The notes beneath the pieces were generated by a model. The model did not search any database and had not been told where the DNA came from. It saw nothing but the letters and a program-made list of their open reading frames with translations. This document shows, piece after piece, positions 43,739 to 51,558 of a stretch of DNA of 64,000 nucleotides (within the stretch, counting starts at the first letter, position 1; each line of letters starts with the position of its first letter). The DNA comes from Ilyomonas sp965199845 (GTDB taxonomy: Bacteria > Bacteroidota > Bacteroidia > Chitinophagales > Chitinophagaceae): assembly GCA_965199845.1 (NCBI GenBank), contig CBDATZ010000016.1, positions 50,782 to 114,781 of the forward strand. The letters are read 5' to 3'. Position numbers and translations under genes: made by a program.

Positions 43739-44227
43739 TGCTTATAACTTTTGTGTATACACGCCTATGAAAAATCCTGCCACTTTATCGGGGCGTTGTT
43801 CAGAAGAAGTTAATTGCATAGAAGGCATAATAATCAAGATCAAAAAGAGGGCAGGCATAAACATACCTCAGCCCGGTATCCAAAATATGATGTGCAAAAG
43901 ACACTTATATATTGAATAGTATAAAGAAATGGATAAAAACATTAGAGTGCTAACTTGTTTACACCCTGCACAAAACTGTGCAAGGGTTATGCTTCATAAA
44001 GTTGTGGAGAGAAGATGGCATCTGATGACTCAATTACTTTACTCCAACGTTGAGATTAAGCATTTTCAATAAAAGTTGTACGAAAAAAGGGACGAATGGA
44101 ATTTGGCTCTTTGGATTAGAGTTCAGTGATAAGCAACAGTCTTTTCTTCAGAATAGAGGCACACATGAGCCGGAAACATTTGGATACACCGGTTTTGTTT
44201 CTTAAATAAAATAAACAATCACTTTAT
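43739..44227. other. Intergenic region with a third half-copy of the structured repeat
   Basis: At 43851-43890 the string AAAAAGAGGGCAGGCATAAA, then CAGCCCGGTATCC, matches only the right arm of the repeats at 42578 and 42940. No left arm is seen at the expected distance. Otherwise no gene or terminator recognised. Confidence 0.4.
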
Positions 44228-44833
44228 ATGAAATTACAGGATGCTCATGCCATCGCTGCCAGAATCTGCCGAAGACTCAGACCGCACTACAGAATTATAA
44301 ATATTGCAGTCAGTATAAGAAGAAAAGCAAAACAGGTAAAAGATATTGAAATTGTTTGCTTACCGGTAATGATAGCAGGACCGCAAAAAACGTTATTTGA
44401 TGAAAACGACCGATACCATCTGTTAAGTTCTGACTTTGAAAACATAGTCAATAACCTGGGTAAACCGATCAAAGGCAAGCCTGATGGTAAATACATCCAA
44501 ATCGAATTGGTGGAAGCCATAAACCTGGACTTATTCATGCCGGACGATTTCGACTATTACCGGCAATTGGCGCTCCGTACCGGCTCCGCTGAATCTTTTC
44601 AAAGTGTTGGCAAACGCATGGAGGAAAAGGAGATGGTGTGCCAGCGATAAAGGACTTCGCAGAACCGTTGATTGTATAGAAATGATACAGACTGAATACG
44701 GAAACAGCAAGTGGAATGTGTGAGGGGTGATGCCGTCAAGCCGCCCGCGTGGGTAAGTGAAGAACATTTTTTTGCCTGGCTCGGACTGCAATGGATAGAT
44801 CCGGTACGCAGAGAGATTTATTTGAAACGATAG
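44228..44833 (+). pseudogene. Frameshifted nucleotidyltransferase-like gene
   Basis: The first 140 codons read HAIAARICRRLRPHYRIINI, KQVKDIEIVCLPVMIAG, KYIQIELVEAINLDLFMPDD and WYRQLALRTGSAES-like YYRQLALRTGSAESF. This is the layout of PolX-like nucleotidyltransferase domains found in islands and phages (Asp-x-Glu strand followed by a LDLF strand). The expected SIR-(R/K)xK-xVxDIE motif is present. After 44650 the frame is lost. About 100 bp later another frame gives PPAWVSEEHFFAWLGLQWI and the family-like end DPVRREIYLKR. Probably inactive. Confidence 0.6.
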
Positions 44834-45496
44834 TAGGGAATGTGAATACCGGACATGCTAAGAACAATCAATCACCTGACAGGCAGAATGTATTTAGGGT
44901 GTTGAGCCGACACCTGTAGTGGTAGCAAATGGCGCATAATTTATACCTTCAATGTGTACGTTCACAAAGGCGAAAAAAAATAGTAAGACGCGGATTTAGA
45001 GACAAGACCAGCCTTATAGCGGTTCGAAACGGGTAGCGCAGTATCGAGCCAACCAAAAGCCGCATTAACATGTAAATACTGTCAGCATTTTATAATGACA
45101 AAAATAAAATGCTTCTTCTGCACTTATAACGGAAGAAGCATTTTGTGTGAGTGATTATATTCTCAACCTCCTTATAGTTGCCCACCACCAGCAGCTCCAT
45201 ACACTTGCCTCACCTGTCTCACTTTTTTGAAGAAACCATGAAAAAAATGTTTGTTTCGTACTTCAGTTGTTTGAGATGCTTCTGATTTTGTGCTAACATT
45301 TCGGGTTCTCAAGACATTCAAAGTTGTTGTGTCTACAATGGCTTCCGTTTGCTACGTAATTAATTGGTACGGGTCTTACTTGTAGCAATACGGTTTTTGG
45401 TTAAACGCTCGCCATCGAAGCAAGAACGACTTAAAATGGCAGCGTTCAGTTGCGAAGCAACACCACCGCAGTAATGAACAAGCCTATTACCATTTA
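44834..45496. other. Gene-free stretch with one hairpin
   Basis: About 660 bp without a credible gene. The one clear structure is the hairpin at 45106-45144. Short coding-like pieces without a coherent frame suggest worn-out mobile DNA. Confidence 0.35.
45106..45144. terminator. 13-bp hairpin, terminator-like
   Basis: AAAATGCTTCTTC (45106-45118) and GAAGAAGCATTTT (45132-45144) are perfect complements around a 13-nt loop. The A/T ends make it usable as a terminator in either direction. It follows the nucleotidyltransferase remnant by about 270 bp. Confidence 0.5.
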
Positions 45497-45595
45497 TTAT
45501 TCCTGATTCTTGTGTTGTTCCCGTAAAGCAAAGTAAAAACCAGCAGAAAACAGTAACATAATAAAACCGGCAAAATAGGGTAAGAAACTAATCAT
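45497..45595 (-). CDS. Tiny single-pass membrane protein
   Basis: A 32-residue frame, MISFLPYFAGFIMLLFSAGF followed by YFALREQHKNQE: one membrane helix and a charged tail. Its ATG overlaps the stop of the gene upstream as ATGATTAG, so it is translationally coupled. Function unknown; small coupled membrane pairs can be toxins, regulators or subunits. Confidence 0.5.
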   Translation of the reverse strand: MISFLPYFAGFIMLLFSAGFYFALREQHKNQE

Positions 45596-45773
45596 GTTTG
45601 TTTCTGTTTATAAATTTCAAATAAATTCCAAAACAAAGAATGGAAGGCACCCATAAACCAATAAAAATGGCTTGAAGTGCATTGCCTGTAAAAAACAAAA
45701 CTTCAGAATAAATCAGCGAGAGAATAGCCGCAATCATTAATAGCTTGTCAGCCAGTGTAAACTTTTTAAACAT
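45588..45773 (-). CDS. Small two-helix membrane protein
   Basis: A 61-residue protein starting MFKKFTLADKLLMIAAILSL. The start at 45773 is preferred to an upstream in-frame Met at 45839 because it gives a compact LADKLLMI opening. Two membrane helices (LMIAAILSLIYSEVLFF; AIFIGLWVPSILCFGIYL) end in a basic KFINRNKHD tail. Short proteins like this recur in Bacteroidota. The tiny gene at 45497 is coupled to it. Confidence 0.6.
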   Translation of the reverse strand: MFKKFTLADKLLMIAAILSLIYSEVLFFTGNALQAIFIGLWVPSILCFGIYLKFINRNKHD

Positions 45774-46006
45774 AAATGAAACTTTGAGAAATGAAACATA
45801 ATCGTAAGAACGGGACAGATGTGAAGGGTGAAAACACAAAAGTAGTCTTTAATAGTGGTTGCCACTATTTTATAATCATATGCTCACAAGGCTTTGCCTG
45901 CTGCAATAAAAAACGCCGATAGCTGGTGTCCGATAACTTGCGCTAATAATGAGATAAAAAGAAATTGGGAATCAAATAACGATTTCCTTTGCTATAAACT
46001 CAAAAT

Positions 46007-46040
46007 AAAAAAAGCAACCGCTGGTAACGATTGCTTTTTT
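46007..46040. terminator. Bidirectional Rho-independent terminator
   Basis: Seven A plus GCAA (46007-46017) pair with TTGC plus six T (46031-46040) around CCG...CGA. On the minus strand it lies about 20 bp after the stop of the gene at 46060 and ends in a U run. Confidence 0.75.
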
Positions 46041-46059
46041 ATTTAATTATGTTTTGTGT

Positions 46060-46380
46060 CTATGGGTAATACCTGTAAGTAGAAAGAGAAGATCCGCTAC
46101 CATTAGACCCGCTAATCCAGAAATCATAATTGCCAAGCGGTGAAAATGTAGAGCCGTAAACAGCTACGCTTTGTTTACCACCGGGTGTAAACCAATCAAC
46201 ACGCAAAGGCTGATTGTAAGAATTGGGAGCAATTGTGAAATTTGAACCATTGTAAGTAACAACAATCTGAGGACCCGAGCCTCCGTTGTATGACCAGGTG
46301 CCTGATTTGGTCCCGAAAAAGAAAAGACTGAATACTAAGGGGATGCACAACAGAATAAGAATGCGCGTGATTTTTTTCAT
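46060..46380 (-). CDS. Small exported beta-rich protein
   Basis: A 106-residue protein; the start at 46380 gives a clear signal peptide (MKKITRILILLCIPLVFSLF). The mature part is Gly/Ser/Tyr-rich (SGTWSYNGGSGPQIVVTYNG; FWISGSNGSGSSLSTYRYYP) and likely all-beta. No family recognised. A single gene with its own terminator. Confidence 0.6.
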   Translation of the reverse strand: MKKITRILILLCIPLVFSLFFFGTKSGTWSYNGGSGPQIVVTYNGSNFTIAPNSYNQPLRVDWFTPGGKQSVAVYGSTFSPLGNYDFWISGSNGSGSSLSTYRYYP

Positions 46381-46566
46381 ATGACTTTGTTTTGAAGTGA
46401 AGCAATCGGTTATAAAGTTAGACAAATGTTAACATGAACCAATTAAAATTGAGATACGTAAAGGATGTAAATAACATTTTTTATCACATGATTTAACTTT
46501 TGCAGGTTTTATACATCTACTGGCTCAAAATCATTTTCTTTCTATTGTCAGTAAACATTTACTCTT

Positions 46567-47094
46567 ATGCAAAAGATAGCTGCTGAAAAAAAGCAAGAGG
46601 CAAAAGATGCTATTCATAAAAATATTCAAACAATTTTAGAGCTGGAAAAACAAGCGATTCAAAATCTCTCCGCCGTTGAACGTATCGCTGATAAGGTTAC
46701 GGCTTTTGCAGGCAGTAGTCCGTTTATTATTCTTCATATCATCTGGTTTGGAGTATGGATTTTATTGAACAGCAAAGTCATTTCCCGGATTATTCCCTTT
46801 GATCCTTTCCCCTTTAGTTTTCTTACCCTGGTGGTGTCATTGGAAGCTATTTTTCTTACCCTCTTAGTTCTCATGACTCAAAACCGAATGACCAAAGAAG
46901 CTGACAAACGAGCCAAACTAGATTTGCAGATCAATATGCTTGACGAACAGGAAACAACACTAACCTTAAGAATAGTTCAAAAAATAGCCATTCACTTAGG
47001 GTTAGAAGAAGAAATAGGTGATTCGATAAAAGATTTCTGTGAAGAAACCGATATCAACATTGTCGCAAAAACAATTGATGAAAATCAGTGCTAA
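46567..47094 (+). CDS. DUF1003 membrane protein
   Basis: A 175-residue protein of the DUF1003 family. After a helical N-terminus (NLSAVERIADKVTAFAGS) come two membrane helices separated by the family motif: FIILHIIWFGVWILLNS, then IIPFDPFPFSFLTLVVSLEAIFLTLLVLMTQNR. The PFPF...EAIFL...QNR block is diagnostic. The C-terminal cytoplasmic part is helical. Role unknown. Confidence 0.85.
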   Translation: MQKIAAEKKQEAKDAIHKNIQTILELEKQAIQNLSAVERIADKVTAFAGSSPFIILHIIWFGVWILLNSKVISRIIPFDPFPFSFLTLVVSLEAIFLTLLVLMTQNRMTKEADKRAKLDLQINMLDEQETTLTLRIVQKIAIHLGLEEEIGDSIKDFCEETDINIVAKTIDENQC

Positions 47095-47298
47095 ATAAAA
47101 CGTTTACTGCATTTGAGACAACTACAGCGCTACACCGAAATGAAATGAATGATAAATTACAGTTTATAATCATTTAGAAGAGCAATGAACAATTAGCGAA
47201 GCGGTGGTGTTGGTTTTCGGGTAGCAAGAACGCTTTGACGTGTGCACGCACAACAATGGTGGCTGATGCGGGACAGGTGTGATCAAGTCAATCTTGCA

Positions 47299-47781
47299 TC
47301 ACTTTACACCCTCATTCAATTTGGCATTTTGCCCAGCTATAATAAGCCAGGTACTGTCGTGCCTGGTAAGTACAATCGTTCTGCGAAACTCAAACACTTG
47401 TCCGGGATAGCGTGCATCATCACTCAGCCCGGTACGTACATGGGCAATGGCTATATCCGGTTTTAAAAATGTAATGTCTTCAATGGAACAGGTATAATAA
47501 TGCGATGGTTTGAAGTAAGTGCTGTGCGTGATTTGGTAGTGCTCCTCAATATCCTTTTTGCCAATATAATAAGCGCCAAACCAGTTTACCCATGTGGCAC
47601 TGGTATCATAATTCGCTGCCAGTTCCTTCGCGTCGTGCCGGTTCCAGGCATCCTCATAATTTTTGACCAGTTGTTTTATGGCAGTGGTTTCTTTTGCTGT
47701 GTCAAGTTGCTGGGCAATAAGGTACTGACAATTCGTTGCTAAAGTGAGAGTCAAAAGAAGCGGTAAAATATATGTTTTCAT
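47299..47781 (-). CDS. Exported NTF2-like (DUF4440/SnoaL-type) protein
   Basis: A 160-residue protein with a signal peptide (MKTYILPLLLTLTLATNCQ) and an NTF2-like cone fold: AIKQLVKNYEDAWNRHDAKELAANYDTSATWVNWFGAYYIGKKDIEEHY, then FLKPDIAIAHVRTGL and FRRTIVLTRHDSTWLIIAGQN. Proteins of this type bind or convert small molecules; the substrate is unknown. It lies in the minus-strand cassette array, downstream of an attC-like site, and such folds are common integron cargo. Confidence 0.8.
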   Translation of the reverse strand: MKTYILPLLLTLTLATNCQYLIAQQLDTAKETTAIKQLVKNYEDAWNRHDAKELAANYDTSATWVNWFGAYYIGKKDIEEHYQITHSTYFKPSHYYTCSIEDITFLKPDIAIAHVRTGLSDDARYPGQVFEFRRTIVLTRHDSTWLIIAGQNAKLNEGVK

Positions 47782-47806
47782 TGAATGGTTTTAGTTACAA
47801 CAAATA

Positions 47807-48004
47807 GCACACAACGGTACGGCTTGGCGATGTGGCGGTATTTGAAAATCGTCAGCCCGTAACCGCTGCTGAATTTATAACTAAAAGTTCATTGTTTATT
47901 CAATTGCTTGGTGTTATTCGTCGGCTGGAACTGAAGTTGATTAGCGAACAAAAGTTGAGAATATATTCGTCCCCCCGCAATATTGCCAAACCGCCTGTTA
48001 TGCG
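47807..48004 (-). repeat. attC-like site between cassettes D and E
   Basis: On the minus strand it opens with CGCATAAC (plus 47997-48004), the complement of the GTTATGCG core that begins the cassette it closes. It ends in CGTTGTGTGC (plus 47807-47816). The inner arms GGTTTGGCAA and TCGCCAAGCC pair imperfectly. Length is about 198 bp, longer than the classical 57-141. Confidence 0.6.
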
Positions 48005-48019
48005 TTCGTGCTTATTCTG

Positions 48020-48910
48020 TCATTGTCTGAACCAATTGTCACTTGTGATTGAATAAATTAGGTTGTCATGGTAACTGTGATGATAGACATTGGTTAAACT
48101 GTATAATTCATAACCGTAAGTTCTTTGGTATTGTCCGTCAAAATGTGGTTTAATTACTCCTTTATTATATGAAAAAGGTGTAAGCCTTAGCTCAAACTCG
48201 TCAAAGTCAAACCCTTTCATTTTCCGCTCCAGTGTGCTACTAATAACTAACAAGTCTGGGCTGTTGTCATTGTTGAAGTCAGAAATGAAGAAGCCTTTGT
48301 ATGGAATTCTATAATTTTCAATGAAAGTTGGTTTGTGAGTTTCAAGGTCATAAATGAAGGTTAGAAAACAACCGCAGCCTATGCCGTTGCACCAGTAGGA
48401 TACATCCGAATACAAAAATCGCTTGCCACAGACCTCGATTATTTTCGGCTCTTGCAATGTGTTATCCAAATTGAACCCGTAATTCTCACAACGGAAAACA
48501 GTGTCCTTATAGCAAGTTATATTGTAATTTTTAAAACTGATACTGGTTCTGCCGTCTATAAAAATTGAATTTGATTTTTGCTTGTCAGAATTCATATCGC
48601 TACTGTACCTGAGTTTGAAGAGGTAATTACTGTCAGAGTATATATAGATTTTACTTTTCTCGTCCCATGTTGTATTTAGTCTTGCAAGAACCTTTACTTT
48701 TTCTTGGTGGGTTATTTTGCCAAGAAAACTGCCTAACGTAATAGTGTCGGTCATGTGTGAAGTAAGTAAAGTGTATATGTCTATGCTGTCAGTCTTTTGA
48801 ATATTTGTAGTGGCCTGAAGAGCCTTTGTCTCGTCAATTTTGTTTTTATTTGAGTTACAGGAATGCACGAACACCGTCAAAATGAAAATGAATTTATAAT
48901 AATTCTTCAT
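48020..48910 (-). CDS. Lipoprotein with possible FG-GAP/VCBS-like repeat
   Basis: A protein of about 296 residues. The start at 48910 (MKNYYKFIFILTVFVHSC) gives a lipoprotein signal; the upstream in-frame Met at 48940 lies within the cassette core. The C-terminal half contains FFISDFNNDNSPDLLVISS, a Ca-binding-loop-like D-N-D-N-S-P-D seen in integrin-like or VCBS repeats, plus a Cys-rich CNGIGCGC patch. Family otherwise unknown. It is the only gene of its putative cassette. Confidence 0.65.
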   Translation of the reverse strand: MKNYYKFIFILTVFVHSCNSNKNKIDETKALQATTNIQKTDSIDIYTLLTSHMTDTITLGSFLGKITHQEKVKVLARLNTTWDEKSKIYIYSDSNYLFKLRYSSDMNSDKQKSNSIFIDGRTSISFKNYNITCYKDTVFRCENYGFNLDNTLQEPKIIEVCGKRFLYSDVSYWCNGIGCGCFLTFIYDLETHKPTFIENYRIPYKGFFISDFNNDNSPDLLVISSTLERKMKGFDFDEFELRLTPFSYNKGVIKPHFDGQYQRTYGYELYSLTNVYHHSYHDNLIYSITSDNWFRQ

Positions 48911-48935
48911 TGTGGTGTGTTTCGTTTTAGCATGA

Positions 48936-49137
48936 CGCATAACGTTTCAGGCTTGGCGAAGAACTGGTATTTGAAACTCGTCAGCCCGAGCCAAAGCTAA
49001 ATTTATAATTAAAACTTCATTGTTATTTCTATTGCCAAATTTATAATGTCGTGCTGATTACTGAAGCTGAATAGCGAAACAAAAGTTGATGTTGCGTTTT
49101 GTCAGCCAGTTTTTTGCCAAACCTTTTGTTGGCGGTA
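48936..49137 (-). repeat. attC-like site between cassettes C and D
   Basis: On the minus strand it opens with TACCGCCAAC (plus 49128-49137), the exact complement of the GTTGGCGGTA core at the start of the cassette it closes. It ends in CGTTATGCG (plus 48936-48944). Inner arms GGTTTGGC...CCAGT-type and ACTGG...GCCAAGCC form an imperfect palindrome. Confidence 0.7.
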
Positions 49138-49145
49138 GTTGTTCT

Positions 49146-49718
49146 TTAAAAAAGTCCGTTATAAATAGTTGGGTTTGTCAAAATATTCGCAACAATATTT
49201 GACAAAACATCTCCTCCAAATCCTTTAATTTTTTCAATCAATCTAATTTTAGTTTTTTCTGGTTCTGCTTTATAGTCTTGCATTATTTCTTTTATTGCTT
49301 TAAAGTCTCTACCAGTCAGTTCATCTTTTATTGCGTCCAAAAACAAGGTCAAAGTTAGTTGTTGCGTATTGCTTTGATTGTTTGCTATATGAATATTGTT
49401 TGTCCAGCCGCTTTTAGTGCTTGCTTCTTTTTCAGGTTCAGTCGGCAATAGTTTTATAGCTCTAAGAACACCTAAAATTTTACGATGATTGTCTGGACTT
49501 AACTTTTTTGCGGCTTCCTTTATTTCTTCTAAATCACTCGGATGATATGTCTTAATGAAACGTTGTGCAGAAGATTGCCAATTTTGATAATTTTCTTGCT
49601 CGGAAGTCTTGTAAACTGAATAAGTTCTAATAACGTTCGGTCCAGATGGCACATATGTTATTGTCGGAGTTAGTCGTTCTCCTTCTGTTATAAGTTCTTC
49701 TAAAATTTCGGAATTCAT
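49146..49718 (-). CDS. Hypothetical cassette-borne protein
   Basis: A 190-residue soluble protein. The N-terminal half carries RTYSVYKTSEQENYQNWQSS and AQRFIKTYHPSDLEEIKEAAK. A Gln/Asn-rich linker (NIHIANNQSNTQQ) follows, then a helical C-terminus (LTGRDFKAIKEIMQDYKAEPEKTK; FGGDVLSNIVANILT). No known domain recognised. Its cassette starts with GTTGGCGGTA (plus 49754-49763) and ends with the exact complement at 49128-49137. Stand-alone unknowns of this kind are typical cassette cargo. Confidence 0.6.
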   Translation of the reverse strand: MNSEILEELITEGERLTPTITYVPSGPNVIRTYSVYKTSEQENYQNWQSSAQRFIKTYHPSDLEEIKEAAKKLSPDNHRKILGVLRAIKLLPTEPEKEASTKSGWTNNIHIANNQSNTQQLTLTLFLDAIKDELTGRDFKAIKEIMQDYKAEPEKTKIRLIEKIKGFGGDVLSNIVANILTNPTIYNGLF

Positions 49719-49753
49719 TTTATGGTTTGATAGTTTAGATGTTCAATCCCAAT

Positions 49754-49837
49754 TACCGCCAACACTAAAATAGGCGCGACTCGGCACAGAAGCAAATATT
49801 TTTTTGTTACTGATTATCAACGCTTTGATGTTATACA
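49754..49837 (-). repeat. attC-like site between cassettes F and C
   Basis: On the minus strand it runs from TGTATAAC (plus 49830-49837) through GCCGAGTCGCGCC to GTGTTGGCGGTA (plus 49754-49765). Its length, 84 bp, is typical of attC. TGTATAAC nearly complements the core GTTATAAACG that opens cassette F at 50046-50055. Confidence 0.6.
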
Positions 49838-50027
49838 TTTTTAGATTGTAGTAGCGCAAATAGAACTTACAATTTCTTGTTGATTTCAATTTTTGGAACT
49901 GATTATTAAAATCCTTTCCGAAATAATAATAAATCAATCTGATCACACTCAAATCATTGGTACGCCTGGTCATCTCTTGTTGTGAAGCATTGGATTTAGA
50001 ACTTGTTATGCAGCCTAAAAAGAACAA
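49763..50027 (-). pseudogene. Lipoprotein gene remnant in cassette F
   Basis: The frame reads QLLVLFFLGCITSSKSNASQ from near 50040, a lipoprotein signal with lipobox LGC but no ATG, then MTRRTNDLSVIRLIYYYFGK and NCKFYLRYYNLK. The last 25 or so codons run into the attC-like repeat, so the apparent C-terminus is probably not native. The 5' end is cut at the cassette core GTTATAAACG. Function unknown. Confidence 0.4.
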
Positions 50028-50048
50028 AACTAAAAGCTGATAAAACGT

Positions 50049-50612
50049 TTATAACAGAGCGTGAAGATAATTTGCAGTATCCTTTAATCCTGCATTTCTT
50101 AAAAGGTTTAGAACTTCAAACTCATCTTGTTTTGGATTTTTTTTATTTAACACCATTTCTTTAAAAGCTGCGATTGCCTGCTCCTGATTTAAGCCTATAA
50201 TATCAGTTAAAAAATCGTCAGCTGTTTTGACATTCAAACCAAAAGATTGCAGGTATTCTTCTGGAAAGTCTTTTATGTTATTTGTTACGATAAGATTTGC
50301 ATTTGTTTTTATTGCTGCTGCCAAAACATGCCGATCATCTTCATCCGGCAACTCCAAATGCTTTATCAGTCCCTTGTAATTTTGTACCAAAGCGTCTGGA
50401 AAAGCCAAATTCGCCTTTGATATTCTCTTATTTGCTTCTTCTTCCGAGACAGCCTTATCCTTCATAACTCTCTTCCACTCATCAAATATATGTTCGCTCC
50501 ACTTGGGGGTATAAAGATCATAATGAGCAAACCAAAATAAAATATCCCTTATTATTACCGGATAAATAATATTGGTATCTAAGACTACAATAAAGCGTAC
50601 ACTATGAATCAT
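50049..50612 (-). CDS. PIN-domain toxin-like ribonuclease
   Basis: A 187-residue PIN-domain protein. VVLDTNIIYPVIIRDIL carries the first acidic residue (Asp12), LPDEDDRHVLAAAIKTNANLIVTNNIKDFP the later acidic cluster and the TNNxKDF motif. These form the Mg-binding site of RNA-cleaving toxins. The gene overlaps the HTH-type antitoxin-like gene by 11 bp, upstream on the same strand. Its stop codon lies within the cassette core GTTATAAACG, marking one end of the cassette array. Confidence 0.85.
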   Translation of the reverse strand: MIHSVRFIVVLDTNIIYPVIIRDILFWFAHYDLYTPKWSEHIFDEWKRVMKDKAVSEEEANKRISKANLAFPDALVQNYKGLIKHLELPDEDDRHVLAAAIKTNANLIVTNNIKDFPEEYLQSFGLNVKTADDFLTDIIGLNQEQAIAAFKEMVLNKKNPKQDEFEVLNLLRNAGLKDTANYLHALL

Positions 50613-51057
50613 ATAAACCAGTTTCTTCGTCTGAATTCATTATGTCAATTATGTTTTGTTTCTGTTGCTCCTTCATTTGATTTCTGTACTTTATAATATC
50701 TTCATATTTTATTCTTCTATGCTTACCCACTTTTGCAAATGAAATATTTCCACTTTCAAGAAGCTTCACTAAATGAGGTCTTGAACAACCAAGAATTTCT
50801 GCCGCAGCCTGTGTTGTTATCTCGGTGGCGATAGGTATAAGAGAAACTAATTTACCCTGGCTCATAGCTTTCAAAATATCTCCCAAAAGCTTTAAGGCAC
50901 TTAACGGAATTTTAATTTTCTCGCTTGTTTCTTCAATCTCGATCTCAGGTTGCTCAGATTCAATTTGTTCAATAACAGAAGCTAAAGCATCGTAAGATTC
51001 GCTTGCTATCTTCTGTTCAAGTTTAGAAGGTTTTCTTATTTGCTCTACTACTTTCAT
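50602..51057 (-). CDS. HTH (excisionase-type) antitoxin-like protein
   Basis: A 151-residue protein starting MKVVEQIRKPSKLEQKIASE at 51057; an upstream in-frame Met at 51237 reads through the promoter and a gene relic, so it is rejected. The C-terminal half is an excisionase/MerR-like HTH: ITTQAAAEILGCSRPHLVKLLESGNISFAKVGKHRRIKYEDIIKYRNQ. It overlaps the PIN gene by 11 bp; together they form a toxin-antitoxin module. It probably autoregulates through repeats just upstream. Confidence 0.8.
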   Translation of the reverse strand: MKVVEQIRKPSKLEQKIASESYDALASVIEQIESEQPEIEIEETSEKIKIPLSALKLLGDILKAMSQGKLVSLIPIATEITTQAAAEILGCSRPHLVKLLESGNISFAKVGKHRRIKYEDIIKYRNQMKEQQKQNIIDIMNSDEETGLYDS

Positions 51058-51074
51058 GATAATAGGTTTGATTT

Positions 51075-51121
51075 CAAGGCGCAAGTTAGTAAAATAAACG
51101 AAATAAACGAAACGAATTAAC
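51075..51121 (-). promoter_or_regulatory. Promoter/operator region of the PIN-HTH pair
   Basis: On the minus strand TTCGTTTCGTTTATTTCGTTT contains iterated CGTTT(ATTT) units (about 51090-51117), followed by TAACTTGCG, a near match to the -7 box, about 20-30 bp before the start at 51057. The iterations are a candidate antitoxin operator. Confidence 0.45.
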
Positions 51122-51460
51122 AACATTTGTGGGTGTTCGCTTTTACTAAAATGGTGGTATGTAGTTCTATAGAAGCTGATAAACCGGTTAATATGTTTAC
51201 GGAAAATGCCAAGCCGTTTTCCATCATGGGGAAGCACAGGAATGTTCGCTTCCCTTGCTTTTTTGGTTAAGGTTTGTACACTGATCTTTCTTCCCTTTTC
51301 TGCTAACTTTTTGCTTAATTGCTGACATGTAACTTTTTCTGAGGCACTTTCTTCTTTTCCATCCAGCTTGCCCCTGTCATATACTTTCTGAAGTAAATCT
51401 TCAAGATTGAATCCGTTGATGATGATACTACTGGCTTCTGTGTTGACTGTAACTGGAAAT
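51115..51460 (-). pseudogene. Relic gene cut by the MITE
   Basis: The minus strand reads PVTVNTEASSIIINGFNLED, LLQKVYDRGKLDGKEES and KVTCQQLSKKLAEKGRKISVQTLTKKARE, then IPVLPHDGKRLGIFRKHINR without a stop for over 100 codons. Its 5' end meets MITE copy C and its 3' end runs into the antitoxin promoter. It looks like the end of a DNA-binding or excisionase-like gene. Family uncertain. Confidence 0.4.
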
Positions 51461-51558
51461 TTTGGAAGGCTTGATCACCATATTCCGCTAATCATTGAGC
51501 AGTAATATAATTGATTTGTCAAGCGACAGCGGAATTGATTGATCTCTGTATACGGAAT
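51455..51558 (+). mobile_element. MITE-like element, copy C (internal deletion)
   Basis: GGAAATTTTGGAAGGCTTGA at the left and GGAAATTCCGTATAC read inward from the right are imperfect inverted ends. Internal blocks GAGCAGTAA, TTGTCAAGCGACAGCGGAATT match copies A and B, but about 20 bp are missing in the middle. It separates a gene relic from the truncated traM. Confidence 0.6.

Noticed and set aside
48910..48940. First Met of the 306-codon lipoprotein frame
   Set aside because: It lies in the cassette core; the Met ten codons later gives a proper lipoprotein signal.
51058..51237. Extending the antitoxin N-terminus to 51237
   Set aside because: The extra 60 codons come from a neighbouring gene relic and the promoter repeats, and the internal Met gives a normal family start.
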